Below are positions 13,509 through 30,893 of a stretch of 64,000 bases of DNA, one piece after another (the stretch's first letter is position 1; each line of letters begins with the position of its first letter). Origin of the DNA: Mauremys mutica (Eukaryota > Chordata > Testudines > Geoemydidae). The stretch spans positions 193,618,915-193,682,914 of the forward strand of contig NC_059074.1 in NCBI RefSeq assembly GCF_020497125.1. Reading direction: 5' to 3'. The notes beneath the pieces were generated by a model. That model searched no databases and had not been told where the DNA came from. It saw only the letters and a program-made list of their open reading frames with translations. A program made the translations under genes and the position numbers.

Positions 13509-13942
13509 GGAGAGGGTAAAGAAGTATCTTAGAAACATTTTAGTTAAAGTCACTGGGCCAAATTCTGTTGTTACATATCCCACACAACTCGATTCAAGTC
13601 AACGGGGTATCATCGGGCTAAGTCAGGACCGAATCGGGGCAATTGGCTTTTCTGCTGGGAAGCATTCCTCATAACAAGTGTAGAGAGAGAAAAATAGCTA
13701 CAGGAAAAGGAAATAGTTGGTAAGAAAATATCCACTGGTGCATCAGCTAGGAGAAATTCAGGGCATAGTTCTCCTCTGATGGAAGCTTTACACCAGTATA
13801 ACTCCACTGACATTAGTGGCATTAAGAATTAGGCCATCTAAGTCCACTTTGAAATCTTGCTGAAGACTGATGGCTGGTCAGAACTTTGATTTAGAGCCAC
13901 AAACGTTCAATCAGGCACTATAGTTTTAACTAATCAATATGG

Positions 13943-14042
13943 GCCTGATTCTTCGCTCACTTACACTACTGTAAATCTGGTATAACTGTACTGCAATAGT
14001 ATCACTAATGTAAAACTGGCTTAAGCTAGTGAAGAATCAGGC
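13943..14042. repeat. Short palindromic (foldback) element
   Basis: Arms CCTGATTCTTCGCT and AGTGAAGAATCAGG, allowing one or two differences, bound a unit of about 100 bp with CTTACACTACTGTAAATCTG inside. Confidence 0.65.
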
Positions 14043-15129
14043 TCTAAATTCCTTCCCCATATTTATTCCATCTGTTTGTACAGTGGATTAACGTCATTCT
14101 TTGGATTAAAAAAGTAAATAAGAGTTGTCTGTTTTTAACTGGATCCTTCATGTGTTTCATCTTAGATGTGGGCATGAAGTGAAATGATGGAGAAGGTTTT
14201 TCCTCTGCTATCTGTCACTGGAGTCTGTCTAAGCTCTGGAGAGCATCATCATGACAGAAAAGGAAAAGCAAGATATTCCAGGAGAGAAGAGCAGAGCTTT
14301 ACCTGCTAAACAAAAGAGAGAGATAAACTTGGAACTGAAGAGACTGGGAGAAAGCAATTTAGAGCTCATTTGCTTATCCTCCTAATGCAGATTTTTTTTA
14401 GCACACCGTCTGTGATATCTATTTTTCTTGGCTATGGTTCTCATCATTCTCTCTTTCTTCCTCACCTTTGTAGTTTGATCTTCATTCTCCGCACACCGGC
14501 TGCACATGTCAGCATGAAACAATAGGTTCCCATTACACTTGGCCTCTTTCATCTCCTCTGGAAACTGACATACGTTTGTTCTGTTTGTGTTAGTGTGGAA
14601 ACATTTCCCAGATCCGTTGGTTAAAATCGTGTGCGCTGTATTACAAATTATGTTCCTATAATTGAATGTATTTATTTTGGAGACTAAAAATCTCTGATGA
14701 GACAATTTCAATACAATTTTAAATCTTAAAATAAAATTATTTTATTCCTTTGGTACCAAATTACCTGTTTAGAGCTGGAAGTGTTAAAATGGATTCAAAC
14801 TAAGGGCCTGATAGGGCATAGGTGGATTGCGCAAGAACAGCAGTCCACTCTCGCACTGTCAATTGCAGCATCAGGGCCTAATACCAGTGAATTTGGAAAT
14901 CCCCAGTATTTGAAGCAGTGAACATCGTTCTGCAACTCTAATGGTAAATCACCGCGCAAAGCAGGAGGAAACTATAGAATTGGCTTTCCTACTTGGCCGT
15001 ATTCCTCATAGTAAGTGTAAAGATAGAAAAATATAGAATCCTTGGTTTAATGCCTCAATTTTACATGCATCGTTGTTCATAACATTCCTATTCCATCTGT
15101 TGATATTATATGCTATAAAAAACATATAG
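14043..15129. other. Intergenic DNA, no gene seen
   Basis: A 109-codon minus-strand open frame (14711-14382) has no recognisable domain or family likeness and is not called. No bounded repeat was found. Confidence 0.45.
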
Positions 15130-15400
15130 ATAACAACTTGCAGACATTAACTAATTAATCCTCAAAACATCCCCATATGGGGAAATGGAGCCAGACAAGT
15201 GACTTGCCCAAGATCCCATACTGGGCCAGCTCCATGGTTGTTATAAGCCTGTTCAACTCTACAGATGTCAATGGCACTGGGAGCATTGGTAATTTAATAG
15301 TTGACTTCAGTGGAAGTAAGCTAACTTACACTCGGGAGTCCAATGGCAGAGACAGGACTAGGATTCAGGTCTTCTGATTCATAAACCATTTGACCAGGGT
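15130..15400 (-). repeat. CORE-SINE (MIR-like), antisense, possibly interrupted
   Basis: The plus strand shows the reverse complement of a MIR: CATATGGGGAAATGGAGCCA, AAGTGACTTGCCCAAGATCC, and then GGCAGAGACAGGACTAGGAT with TTCAGGTCTTCTGA. The two halves are separated by about 110 bp that resembles the palindrome family (GATGTCAATGGCACTGGGAG). Confidence 0.65.
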
Positions 15401-16707
15401 GGCTTGTATACAACTATCCCACTCTTTTCCCATGAAAACTCAACCTACCACTAGAAAGTAAAAACAAAACACAAGAGGTTGCAGGAGTCCATCGTTCTTG
15501 GGTTCCAATTGCATGCAATTATTGTGCTTATTATGCAAAAAGGCACACACATCAGGTTACATTATGCAGCATTAAAACATAAGGTTACCCTCTCAAATAC
15601 GATGTTGATGCACACGAGCTCGAATTTTGGTGATGAAGAAGGCAAACACCTCTGACCCAGGCATCATCTGGAAACATGCCTCATTCAGCCCAAGATTTAG
15701 GCTTCAATGAACTTCACTTTCTGTTCCCTAGTTTGTATGAGGCTCTATGCCATGGATACTCTGCTTGCCTCCTTATGATGATCATTTTTATTCTTTTTCC
15801 AGGCTTCCTGGCCACTACTCTCAAAGCAAAAGGCAGAAAAGAGCCCTTTAATAGTTCCAGAAGGCCAAAGCTGAGGCTGATTCTGTTCTGAGGATTAGCC
15901 TGTACAGGCTCTGGGGAAAAAAATCACACTAAGTACTACTCACTAGGCAAATTATTTGTTTCAGGACTCATTGCTTGAGGTGGGGGAGTCAAACTTCTGT
16001 GGCTTGCATGGCCATGCCATAGCCAGAGGGTAGGTAGATAGATTAGACAGATGGAGGTGGAAGAGGCTCACTTTACTCTGAAGCATCAGGTTCTGGCCAC
16101 TGATGTAGAGAGGGTACCAGGCTACAACAGACTATGTCTGCTTTACTAGGAACATCTATGTTCCCTTGAGACAGTAAAGCCATATAACCCCACAGTAGAA
16201 ATGTGACATATATTACTCTCTATCATTCTAAGATGGCATAACTCTAAGGAGAGAAATGTCTCAATTAATTAATCAGCTAAGTAAATAGCAAGCTAAGTAA
16301 ATGGATGTTTTGCAAAAATTCCTCCTTTGGTTACATAATGCACTTCAAGAATTTCATTCCGATCCTTTCTGAAATGCCAGTAAGTTGAGTTCTAGTTAAA
16401 ACAAAAACAAACTCACCTTTTAAACCTTCCAGGGATTTCAAAAATATATCCATAATGCTTTGAACAGACACCAGGGTTTTTTTCCATGTAAGTGCATTAA
16501 AAATGAAATATTTACTGATGAAAGATAATGGGCAAAAGGATTCTTTACGGGATCTAAATCATGGCATAGCTCAAGTAAGAAAGCTTTAATTTAATTTTAC
16601 ACAAGTAGGAGATTGGGGGCCTGATCCTGGCCTCCCTATGGGCCCTCCGCAATGCTGCAGCAGTGAAAAAGGGCCAGAAACCTGGCTCAACTGGCTAGCT
16701 GAGGATA

Positions 16708-21340
<4,633 letters not shown>

Positions 21341-21625
21341 CATCCTAAGCCAAACTTTTGAGGGTCACGCCCCCTTAACACCATCCATGCCACCCCACCA
21401 TCCCAGAGCTGGGGCCGGGAGCAGGGCCATGGCGGGTGGGGGGGAAGGGAGAAATGCGGATGAGGTAAGGGCGGCAACAGAGCAGATGTGGGGGTAAGGA
21501 GGGCTGGGTAGCGCTCCCTCCCCATCCCCCATGGGGCTGCCCCGGGCCCCACTGCACCCCCACAAAGGTTCTTCTATGTCCCCCTAGGAGGGGCACACCC
21601 CACTGTTTTGGGACCTCTGTCCTAA
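21341..21625. mobile_element. Nonautonomous hAT element
   Basis: This GC-rich element (about 21349-21619) has related inverted ends (CCAAACTTTTGAGGGTCACG at left; the complement of TTTTGGGACCTCTG at right). TCCTAA is repeated on both flanks, 6 of the 8 bases of a likely target duplication. The left tip is damaged. Open frames across it are composition artefacts. Confidence 0.6.
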
Positions 21626-21729
21626 ACCTTAAAACACCTCCATAGATGCACTCCTATTTTGAAGCTGATCTATCCCTACTAAATGGTAGTTCTATCATGA
21701 AGCGCTATGCGAAAGGTCACACAACAGCT

Positions 21730-22010
21730 TAGCCAGATTCACAAATATATTTAGGCCCCTTAAGATGCAAATAGCTGCCTGGTTGTTTTATAGAAGTGTC
21801 TAAGCAAGTCAGGAACTGAAACCCAGATACTCAAAAGTGTTTAGGTGCTTAACTCCCAATGGAAATTAGATGCCTATGTACCTGTGAAGATCTAGGCCCT
21901 AACTCCCATTGAAAGTCAATAGGAGTTAGCTGCCTAGTGGGATTTAGGAACACTCCTATTTACGTAAGTCTTTAGGTACCTCCATGTCTTTGTATATCTG
22001 GTCCTTAGGG
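21730..22010. repeat. Palindrome-rich repeat (TTAGG / CCATTGAAAGTCAATAGGAG type)
   Basis: TAACTCCCATTGAAAGTCAA directly followed by TAGGAGTTA is a near-perfect palindrome near 21900-21929, with TTAGGTGCTTAACTCCCAAT near 21840. It combines the motifs of the two dispersed families in this window. Confidence 0.5.
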
Positions 22011-24154
22011 ACCAAACCTGCAGCCCTTGTTCTGATTGGTAACTTCACTGAAGTCAATGGGACTGCTCGTGTCAGCTGTGGGATCTGGTCCTTCTATTGT
22101 AAATGCCAAGCGTAGGGTTACATTCAATCTGACATCATCTTCTGGTGAGAATTCCCAGTCATACCCAGTGGGGTCACTGCACACAGCTCCAGGGTAAATC
22201 ATGGCCTTAAATGTTTCTCTCTTAGGGTTCATGTTTTTAAACAGACTGGGATTACTTCTTGGTAAATTGAAGGTATGTCTCAATGCCTATTTTTGTTTGT
22301 TTCCCAGAAAAACTAAAGACATTTTGATTAAAGTTGTCTCATGCTGTACAGCCATCTTAGAATGACTGTGATGCTTAGCAATGAAAACATCACAGCAAAA
22401 ACATCCCAAAATATTTGAAAATAGAAATGTAAAATGAATATTGAATATAATTCAAAGCCAATAATGACCATAATCCAATGCCAGCAAAAACAAAAAAATA
22501 TTTTATGCAAGTATTTTCCTAGCAGTTATTGAAAGAGCTTAAAATTGCTGATTACCATCATAATATTTGTAACTGAGAACAGCTGCATTTTATAAAGAGG
22601 TTGCCGAAGTAGCAGGGATAATTTTGCATACTGGTGATTCCAATTTCATTCACTTCTTACCACATCCTAGAAAGAAATCCAAGCTGTTAGATAAGTACAT
22701 TTTTGCACCTGATAGAAAATGTGGAAGCCAAAACCTGTCAATGTAACTATTTAGATCCTTTCTTTTTTCAAGTTGCTAGTCTATTTTTCTCAATGGGACC
22801 TTTCTGAACTGATATTACAATTTGCATTAACTTCATGGTAAATCCCCAGGGTAAATGAAAACCAACTTTCTCCTGAAAAAATCTGAAGGTAATATGGGCA
22901 CAACCAGGGTAACTACTTCCCTCACTATATAAGCTGAAGTAATGACAATCTGGCACCTAAAATGGCCACTTTGAACATCAGTAGCCTCATAGATTTATCT
23001 TCCAAGAGTCAGAGAGGTGGGGTTACAATCACAGCACACGAGGGAGCCTGATTCTCAATTGTCTTGCACCTGAGCCGTCATTTCCTCCACTTCAAAGTTA
23101 GACTAGTAGCATTTTACACCCGCTTTGCATGGGTGGAAATGATTAAAGAAGGCTGAGGGCAGTACCCTAGGCCTGTACTTGAGTTCTAGTTACATTGTAT
23201 CAAGGAGTTTGGGAAGTAAAAATATGCATCTGTTTTTGAACCCTCAGAAACCACCATAGCCAGATAGGTCCGTGATTGGCTCGCCAACACCCCATATGTC
23301 CTCCCAGACTAAGAAAAGCTTGTATCCATCACATCATGAGGGCAAAGAGCTGAATGATCTTCAGATAAAATTGGAAAAACTACTATGTGGTCCTCTTCAC
23401 ATACTTTCATCCAGCAATATCAGCATGAAAGGACACAGTCTAAGCCAAAGAGTGGTAGAAGCTGGGACATAGAGTAAACCCACCTCCTCATCTACTGACC
23501 ACTACATCTGCTATCCATCAGGGTAGGTTTTCTTTGTAGCATGACCAAAGAAGTTGTGTATGACAAGGGGAAATTACCTACCATTAATGCTCTCGCTCTC
23601 TCTCACTCTCCCCAGCCTGCTTCTCTGTCTCTCTTCCCTATTTAGGGACTTATTTGAGGATTATTTTTTAAATGGGTCTGGAATTTAGTGACCAAGAAGG
23701 AAGTTGGTATGTTGATGCCTTTATACTGCCCATGAATGACAAGCCTTTTGATTTCCCACTGAAGTCAATGGGACTTAAGTACTGCTTAACTAGCATATTC
23801 TTTGGTGAATCAGGGCCTTAGTTTCCTTGCTTCCTACTAGGCAGAAACTACCACTGCCACTGTCCATCAGGATGGACTTTCTTTGCCGAATAGAGAAAGA
23901 GGTGGACTTACAGCAAACAGCATCACCAGTCAGTAATTTTCCCTTACTTTATATAAGCAAATGCCTTTGATATACAGCAACCCCAGAGGTGTTCAGGTTA
24001 CATGCTTATTTTAAGATCTTTTGTTTACTTTATGATCTTCATAGGTCATTGACATCCCATTTAGCTCTGGTGACCCTGTTTATACAATTGCAATATACAT
24101 TAAAAAGTGTTCCTTTGGATAACATTAACATTCTTGATCTTAATCCATCACATG
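22011..24154. other. Intergenic DNA, no gene seen
   Basis: CACTGAAGTCAATGGGAC cores of the palindrome family occur near 22048 and 23759. No gene is supported. Confidence 0.5.
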
Positions 24155-25760
24155 GGCTCACAATAGCTTCAGCTCAGATGTGCATGTAACTGTTAAAAGC
24201 TTTAATGTAGAATACAATATACATATTGAGTGCAAGAGGCCTGATCAAACAGATTTTCTTTCTTTCTTCCATTCTAAGTGGTTCAGGATCCAGAACTATG
24301 TAAACTCTTGTGAACTGTATTGTAGGCCGCCTCTCACTACTAGCCAGGGCAATTAGCATCCCTTTAACAAGTTGCATTTTTCTTTTCACATTGTAACACT
24401 GTGTTAGAGCACTGAAGCACAACAGTCCCACAGACCTTGAGTCCTTGCTGTCCCTCAACTCACTAAAACTCCACTGAGCATGCTCCTGCTCAACTGTTAA
24501 CAAGCTCTCCTGGCAGAGGAGCAAAGCTGCCTTTAAGTCCTGCTGAAAGTGGCCATTTTCAGAGCTCTGGGGACCAGGAATGATTGCCAGAAAACTCACC
24601 ACTGGCAACTATGTTTTTTCAGACTGGTTTAACAATTTTCTATTCCTTTTTTTCCTTATTTCTATTTTCTATTCTACTAGGGCTTTCTAGGTGCCTGAAA
24701 AAAACAACATATATTTTGCCCACATACTGATTATTATGATTGGTTGAAAGTTTTAAAAAAAAAATCAAAAATTTCCATTAAAAATGACAAAGATAGGGGG
24801 AAACGTGCTGATGGAATATTCACAAATTGCTTCCTCCCCGATTTCAACCAGCTCTATTACCTCTGTATTTGTCTGGGGTTCAAAGTACAGAAGAAACTGA
24901 TCGTATATCCCTTTTGGTTAGTTCTTCGGGCAACATCATCATCTGCGATGTCAACAGCAACATACAGGCCTCTTCAAATGATACATGTTCGTTTGCTTCT
25001 GCTGAAACATATCCAGGGACGACGACAGACCCTGTTTGTTTTGTTTTTGTGATCATACCTAAAAGATTATTTTGATTTTACAATCCTTTCTGGGAAAGAG
25101 CTCTCAGATATAATAGGGATTAAACTGAGAACGTTCTGCAGAAATAAAAGAGTCTGTAGAAATAACTCCAAAAGCCTATAGAATTTAATACAGAAAGAAT
25201 GTCTTCCTATAGAATGGTTACATTAACCTATAGACATTCTAAAGCAGGCCAATCCCTAGCCAGTTCAATAGGATTGTAGAGTAAACTCTATTGGGTTTGT
25301 AGCCCCATGGAATTCAGTAAGACATTTTCATGAAGGAATGATGAGATAACATCAAGTTTCAATGGACCTATATTTAAAAAAACTAAATAGTTATTATATG
25401 TATTTATTGCATAGACCTGGAGATAGATTGTGGTTGGCAAGTGCATAAGGGAGGATTCATGGCTCTAAGGGTAAGAAGGAGAGGAAATACTGTCTAAAAA
25501 GAGCAGATAAGTACAAAAGAGTGGAGTAAAGCCACATGCTCTCTTCTCCCAAGTCAGCAGCATTCAGAACACATTTGTGCTGCTTCTAGTTGTGCCTGGG
25601 AGTAATGGGGCTAACAATAGCTGTAACTCAGATGTTTGTGTAACTGTTAAAAGCTTTACTGTAGAATCCAACATATATATTGAGTGGGAAAGGCCCGATC
25701 AAACGGATTTGCTTTCTTTCTTTCATTGTAAGTAGTGAGACCGGAACAATATAAACTCGG
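24155..25760 (+). repeat. Pair of diverged direct repeats (24155-24310 and 25608-25760)
   Basis: Both copies read GTAACTGTTAAAAGCTTTA, then TGTAGAAT, TATTGAGTG, GATCAAAC and TTTCTTTC in the same order and spacing. By eye the best 105-bp stretch is roughly 85 percent identical. The 1.3 kb between them has no transposase or reverse-transcriptase frame. They could be LTRs of a small nonautonomous element, a local duplication, or two independent copies. Confidence 0.65.
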
Positions 25761-27700
25761 AGATCCACTGGAAATCCCAGCCTAGATATGGCGGGACTAA
25801 TTCAGCATTCACTCCCATTTGCAACGCCCAGTATAAACCACTGGACAGTGTTCCTCTCTGTGACAACTCCACAGACCACGTGAATCTGTTACCTTCCCTG
25901 GCTACAGAGCCGGACTTTTCAACTCAAGCTGCAGCAACTCATGATTTTTTGCTCTCAAGGTTCCTCATTTCAATCCCCGGGTGTGGGCCAACATAGTAGC
26001 CATTACAAGGGCCCAAGAAGTCTTCTCCACCTTGGGTCCCCTTATCCCATGGCCACTTACAGACACTCTCTCTGAATACTTTGGAAGTCATCCAGCTAGT
26101 GAGCTGTGGAGAACATACCCATCTCCCTTATGATAGTCCAGCCAATGAATGCAACAAAGGTTTCAAAGGCTGCACATGAGACCAAGCACCTCATATGGAT
26201 AGGCTTCATCATACTAATATTCTCCATCAAATAAGAAACTGGGCAAATAAAAATCCACAGAGTTCAATGGTTACAGGTGAATGCTGAAAGTTATACAGTT
26301 AACATGTTATCTGGAACATGGGAAAGGAAATTCAATTTTTCTCAAAATATATTGTAACATGGCAAAAAGCCCTTTAATAAATTCTTCAGAATACATCTTT
26401 AATTTAAGGTGCATTCTTTTTTTTTTTAATTAGATGAATGGAAACTAAAGAAAGATACCTGATCAGCTGAGCAGTGACGTTAAAGGAATTCACATAGCCG
26501 CATGTTTGAATAAAAAACAAATGGGCTAATACAAACAACGAGTATCAAGCACGGTACCTGTGTCATAAAACAAAACTAATGTGACACAGTAGACTTATCA
26601 TGCATTTTAGAAAAGGAAAACAAAGTTGCTTGAAATCTACAATCACTTTTCATGTGGACAGATCTAATGGCTAAGTCTCCCGCACAATCAGCACATCTGA
26701 TGGGGAAAGAGAGTCAAAGGTTCTAAGCCATCTTTCAGTCTCCTCCCAGTCTGGGGCCATCCAGCAGCTGAATCATCATCCTGTGCAACTTAGAGCAACC
26801 ACAGGACTGCTCTAGCTTACACTGGCCAGGACAGTCCCCTGGGGCCTTTCTGCCCCGCAACAATCAACAGCATGCATTGCACTTCATCTTTGGCCCCTCT
26901 GGCTCATTCATATCCCCTCCCTGCCTCCAGGCATCCCAAGCACAACCCCTGCACTGAGGAAGGGAGCAGGTTACTGACTTTACACCATCTAAGGATTCTT
27001 CCACACCAGGGGACTCATTATCCGTCCCTTTAGTGCAGCCCTAAGGGCCATTTGTGCAGCTCTGGCATTGCAAGAATCAAGCTCTAAAGCTTATTTGCCA
27101 GAATAAATGAAAATGTATCAAACTGAAGAGCCAGTCTCGGACCCAACATAAAGAATCAGCTTTTCTATGTCATCGGAGAACATGGCTAAGGAAAGAAGGT
27201 TACCCAAATTAAAGGTACTTGGGAAAGTTTAAGCAGAAAATTGATATTGTTGATCATTTTGTGAGTAGCTCTAACATATGTATTGAAGCACTGGTAGGAG
27301 ATTCCATTCCCAGCTCTCATTAGTAGCTTCAGGTAAAGTAAGGCTCAGGCTGGGAATTGCAAAGGCGCTTAAGAGAATTAGGCACCCAACTCGCATTGAA
27401 TGTCAATAAGACATAGGCACCTCTGGAGGGAACCAAGCTAGAGAGGGATCCCCTTGGCCTTCTTTCCCATTTGTAGCTTCCAGATGAACGCAGTATGTGT
27501 AAACAAGGTCACAGAAGCACCAAGTGGCTCACAAACAAGACAAACATCCCAGCACAATACAGGGGAAAGAAGCCAGAGTATTCATCGTGGTGATCATTTT
27601 ACAGAGGATTGGCAACTCCTTGGTGGATTTTTTTTGCTTTTAATTAATATTTAATACACCCTGCTACCATTCCTTCTCTCCTCACACTGTCTTCCACCTT
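25761..27700. other. Intergenic DNA, no gene seen
   Basis: No open frame or bounded repeat stands out. A palindrome-family core variant (CGCATTGAATGTCAATAAG) lies near 27392. Confidence 0.5.
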
Positions 27701-27748
27701 TCACAGAGTCATAGAAATGCAAGGCTGGAAGGGACCTTGACGGGTCAT

Positions 27749-28180
27749 CTAGTCCATAGGTGCCGACTCCGTGGGTGCTCCGGGGCTGGAGCACCCACGA
27801 GGGAAAAATGGTGGGTACAGAGCACCCACTGGCAGCCCCCCATTCAGCTCCCCCCCTCGACCCTCGGTGCCTCCCGCCCGCCAGCGGCCTCACAGCTCAG
27901 CGCCTCCCCACTCCCTCCCCACGCCTTCCGCCCATGCGAACAGCTGTTTCGTGGCGTGCAGGGAGGCTGGGGGGGAGGAGGGAGGCGTGGGGAGGCGACG
28001 CGCTCAGGGGAGGGGACAGAACTGGGTGGGAAGAGGTGGCGTTGGGGCGGGAAGAGGTGAGGTGGGGTGGGGCCTTGGGAAAGAGGTGGAGTGGGAGCAG
28101 GGCCTGGGGGAGAGCCGGGGGCCAAGCACCCCCCCCGCTTCCCTGGCAGTTTGAATAGTCAGCGCCTGTGATACAGTCCA
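27749..28180. mobile_element. Nonautonomous hAT element inserted in CR1
   Basis: This GC-rich element of about 416 bp (27757-28172) has ends TAGGTGCCGACT and AGTCAGCGCCTGTG, which are inverted relatives. The flanks CTAGTCCA (27749-27756) and ACAGTCCA (28173-28180) fit an 8-bp target duplication with two changes. CR1 sequence continues on both sides. Open frames of 100-130 codons within it are due to base composition. Confidence 0.75.
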
Positions 28181-28660
28181 TCCCCCTACACTGAGGCAGG
28201 ACCAAGTAACCCGTCCATGATAGCTATTTGTCTAACTTTTCTGTAAAGCCTCCAGTGACAGTGGTTCCACAATCTCCCTTGGAAGCCTATCCCAGTACTT
28301 AACTATACTTATAGTAAGAAAGTTTTTCTTCACAGCTAACCTATATCTCCCTTGCTCCTACCTTCAGTGGGCATGGAGAATAGCTGATCACCGTCCTTTT
28401 TACAACAGCCCTTAACATATTTTAAGACTATTAGGTTCCCCCCTTAGTCTTCTTTTCTCAAGACGAAACATGCTCCAGTTTTTGAAACCTTTCCTTATAG
28501 GTCAAGTTTTCTAAACCTTTCATCATTTTTGTTGCTGTCCTCCGGACTTTCTACAATTTGTCCACATCTTTCCTAAAATGGGGTGCCCAGAACTGGATGC
28601 AGCACTCACTAGTGCCAAGCAGTGTGGGACCAGTAACTCTGGTGTCTTACATATGCTTTG

Positions 28661-28850
28661 AGGGGGCGGGAGAGCTCAGTGGTTTGAGCATTGACCTGCT
28701 AAATCCAGGGTTGTAAATTCAATCCTTGAGGGGGCTATTTAGGAATCTGGGGCAAAATCAGTACTGGGTCCTGCTAGTGAAGGCAGGGGGCTAAACTCAA
28801 TGACCTTTCAAGGTCCTTTCCAGTTCTATGAGAGAGGTATATCTCCATAT
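28661..28850 (+). repeat. Cry I-type tRNA-derived SINE inserted in CR1
   Basis: A box A-like GAGCTCAGTGGT (28672-28683) and box B-like AAATTCAATCC (28715-28725) are followed by the turtle SINE body (AGGGGGCTATTTAGGAATCT-like) and a CR1-like tail (TTTCAAGGTCCTTTCCAG). Same family as 3142-3310. Confidence 0.85.
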
Positions 28851-29251
28851 ATTACTCTTGTTAATACCCCCAGAATGATATTAGCCTTTGCTGCAACTGC
28901 ATCACATTGTTGGCTCATATTCAATGTGCAATACACTATCATCCCCAGAGCTTTCTCTGCAATACTACAATATAGCCAGTTATTCTCCACTGTTTGTATT
29001 TGTATATTTGATTTTGCTTTCCTACGTGTAGTACTTTGCACTTGTCTTTATTGAATGTCATCTTGTTGTTTTCACGCTGATTCTCCAATTTGTCAAGGTC
29101 ATTTCTAACCCTGTCCTCCAAAGTGTTTGTAATCCCTCCAGCTTGGTGTCAACCACAAATTTTATAAACATACTCTCCACTCCATTGTCCAGGTCATTAA
29201 TGATAATATTAAACAGTACCAGACGCAGGACAGACCCTTGTGGGAACCCAC

Positions 29252-29460
29252 TGTGACATTGCACCCCATAATGCTTCATAGAAATATACTTATGAGTGTA
29301 AATATGGCATAACTGGAATATGTTTTATGCTAGATATGCCATGTAACATATTTCTGCAAAGGTTATGATCTACTGAATATATTCATCCTATTTGTATGCA
29401 TTTATCATTTTTGTATTCGAAGTAATGAATATTGGCTATGTACTTGTTTGATTTTAAGTA
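29252..29460 (+). repeat. Probable LTR fragment starting TGTGAC
   Basis: This AT-rich segment begins TGTGACATTGCACCCC exactly where CR1 reverse-transcriptase homology stops, and is cut off by the hAT MITE. It looks like the left part of an LTR; the other end is absent. Confidence 0.4.
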
Positions 29461-29632
29461 GCCTCAGAGAAGCAGGGAAGGGCGGCCAGCAGCCCCATTG
29501 GCCTGGAGTGGCGAACCGCAGCCAGTGGGAGCCGCGATTGGCCGAACCTGCAGATGCGGCAGGTAAACAAACTGGCCTGGTCCGCCAGGGGCTTTCCCTG
29601 AACAAGCAGGGGACTGGCTTTGAGAGCCACTG
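29461..29632. mobile_element. 3' part of a hAT MITE
   Basis: The block ends GGCTTTGAGAGCCACTG, the inverted form of a CAGTGGTTCTCAA-type hAT terminus, and its interior (GCCAGGGGCTTTCCCTGAAC) is a common turtle MITE sequence. The left terminus is missing. Confidence 0.6.
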
Positions 29633-29636
29633 ATTT

Positions 29637-30225
29637 AGGTGAAGAACTGAAAGCCCTTTCAAGATACATTTCATCAGGGTCAACTCCAAAGGCTGTTCTG
29701 GAATATATGAGCACAAACAAGATGACCACCCTCTTTCCAAATGCTTTTGTTGCTCTGTGCATACTTCTAACACTTCCTGTAACAGTTGCCAGTGGAGAAC
29801 GCAGCTTCTCCAAGCTGAAGTTAATAAAAACACATCTATGCTCCATAATGAAAGAGGAGAGGCTGGTCGGCCTTGCAACCATCTCAACAGAGCATGGCTC
29901 AGACTGTGGACCTTCAGGAAGTAGTTCAAATCTTTGCAACCCAGAAGGCATGGAAAACACCACTTTGATTATTCAAACAGATAATAATGCCAGTGTTTAC
30001 TATACAAACAAGAAAAGTTACATTTGCTGTTCAGGTGTTTGAAAGTTAAGTGTTACTTAAAATTTGTGAACAAGGCATTTTAATTTGTTAGTTCTCCTTT
30101 ATTGGGGTAGGTAGCAGAGCAGTACCATGAGAGGAGTAGAACAAAGTTTTGGCCCAAGCGAGGGGGAATGGGGGCATCATTTGAGCTCTCCTCCTGAGGT
30201 GCCAAAATGTTGTGGGCCGGCCCTG
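29637..30225 (+). pseudogene. hAT transposase C-terminal relic with its 3' terminal repeat
   Basis: The plus-strand frame from about 29637 carries the hATC dimerisation domain of hAT-superfamily transposases, with the hallmark VASGERSFSKLKLIK and then KEERLVGLATIS. Nearest relatives are the ZMYM-type and domesticated hAT proteins of vertebrates. A frameshift near 29893 moves the rest of the domain (for example QIFATQK) into another frame. The N-terminal zinc finger and the RNase H-like catalytic core are absent. Downstream, GGGCCGGCCCTG at 30214-30225 looks like the element's terminal inverted repeat. The element's 5' part has been lost, and an older hAT MITE end (29461-29632) abuts it. It cannot encode an active transposase. 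Confidence 0.75.
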
Positions 30226-30893
30226 ATTTCCTCTGATCTTTATAAATCTGTATCATCAATTCTATCTTATTCCATATAGCTTACGACTCAGTACCTGCAC
30301 CATAGAGGTGGACCCGGACCATCATCCTGAATCCAGTCACCCCTGGAATTTGGAGTGTTCAAAATAGATAACCAGGTTTTAAATCTGCAACTTCCACCCC
30401 TTGCTACTATTACACTATTGATAATATCAGCTGCTTACTGAAAAGAGGTGACAATTTATAAACAGAGTGACTGTTCTTTAAAGCCATATTTTATGATTCC
30501 TGAGTACAAACCCAATAAAAGGGAATACAGACAAAAACAGTGTAGTTGCCCAGCAGACTTCTGCTGTTGTTTCAGATATTTATATTTGAATATGATCATT
30601 TCTCTAATATCTCAGCTTCTCCTTCTGCTCACTCCTAGGGTGAAATAGCATTAGGATTGCACCACACTGTGTGGCCATACTAATAGAAATGTCACTAATC
30701 AACCATTGTGTCTTCACTGCAGATACTGCAGGAGGAGGAATTGGGTTGGAAGTTGAATAAGGAGCAAACCTTGTTTGGACACAAATATCCTGGAGAAGTG
30801 GGAAAAACAGGGAAGATGTTCTAGAAGATATATTTTAATAGCACGTTCCTATCAGCTAGACAGTGTCGTGGTTGTTTAGGATGAACTGTTGCC

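Larger units (their letters stand above)
27701..29251 (-). mobile_element. CR1 LINE fragment, antisense, interrupted by two insertions
   Basis: Reading on the minus strand, frames at 29279-29058 and 29121-28939 carry CR1 reverse-transcriptase homology: [27 protein letters not shown] and then [14 protein letters not shown]. The catalytic FADD has become FVVD and the frame is shifted between blocks, so it is inactive. Towards 27701 come the 3' part and CR1 tail (plus strand GTCATAGAAATGCAAGGCTG, GAAGGGACCTTGACGGGTCA). A hAT element sits at 27757-28172 and a SINE at 28661-28850, each inside the CR1, so the CR1 is oldest. Confidence 0.9.

Noticed and set aside
24174..24608. 144-codon minus-strand open frame
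   Set aside because: Overlaps one copy of the direct repeat pair and shows no domain or family similarity that I recognise.
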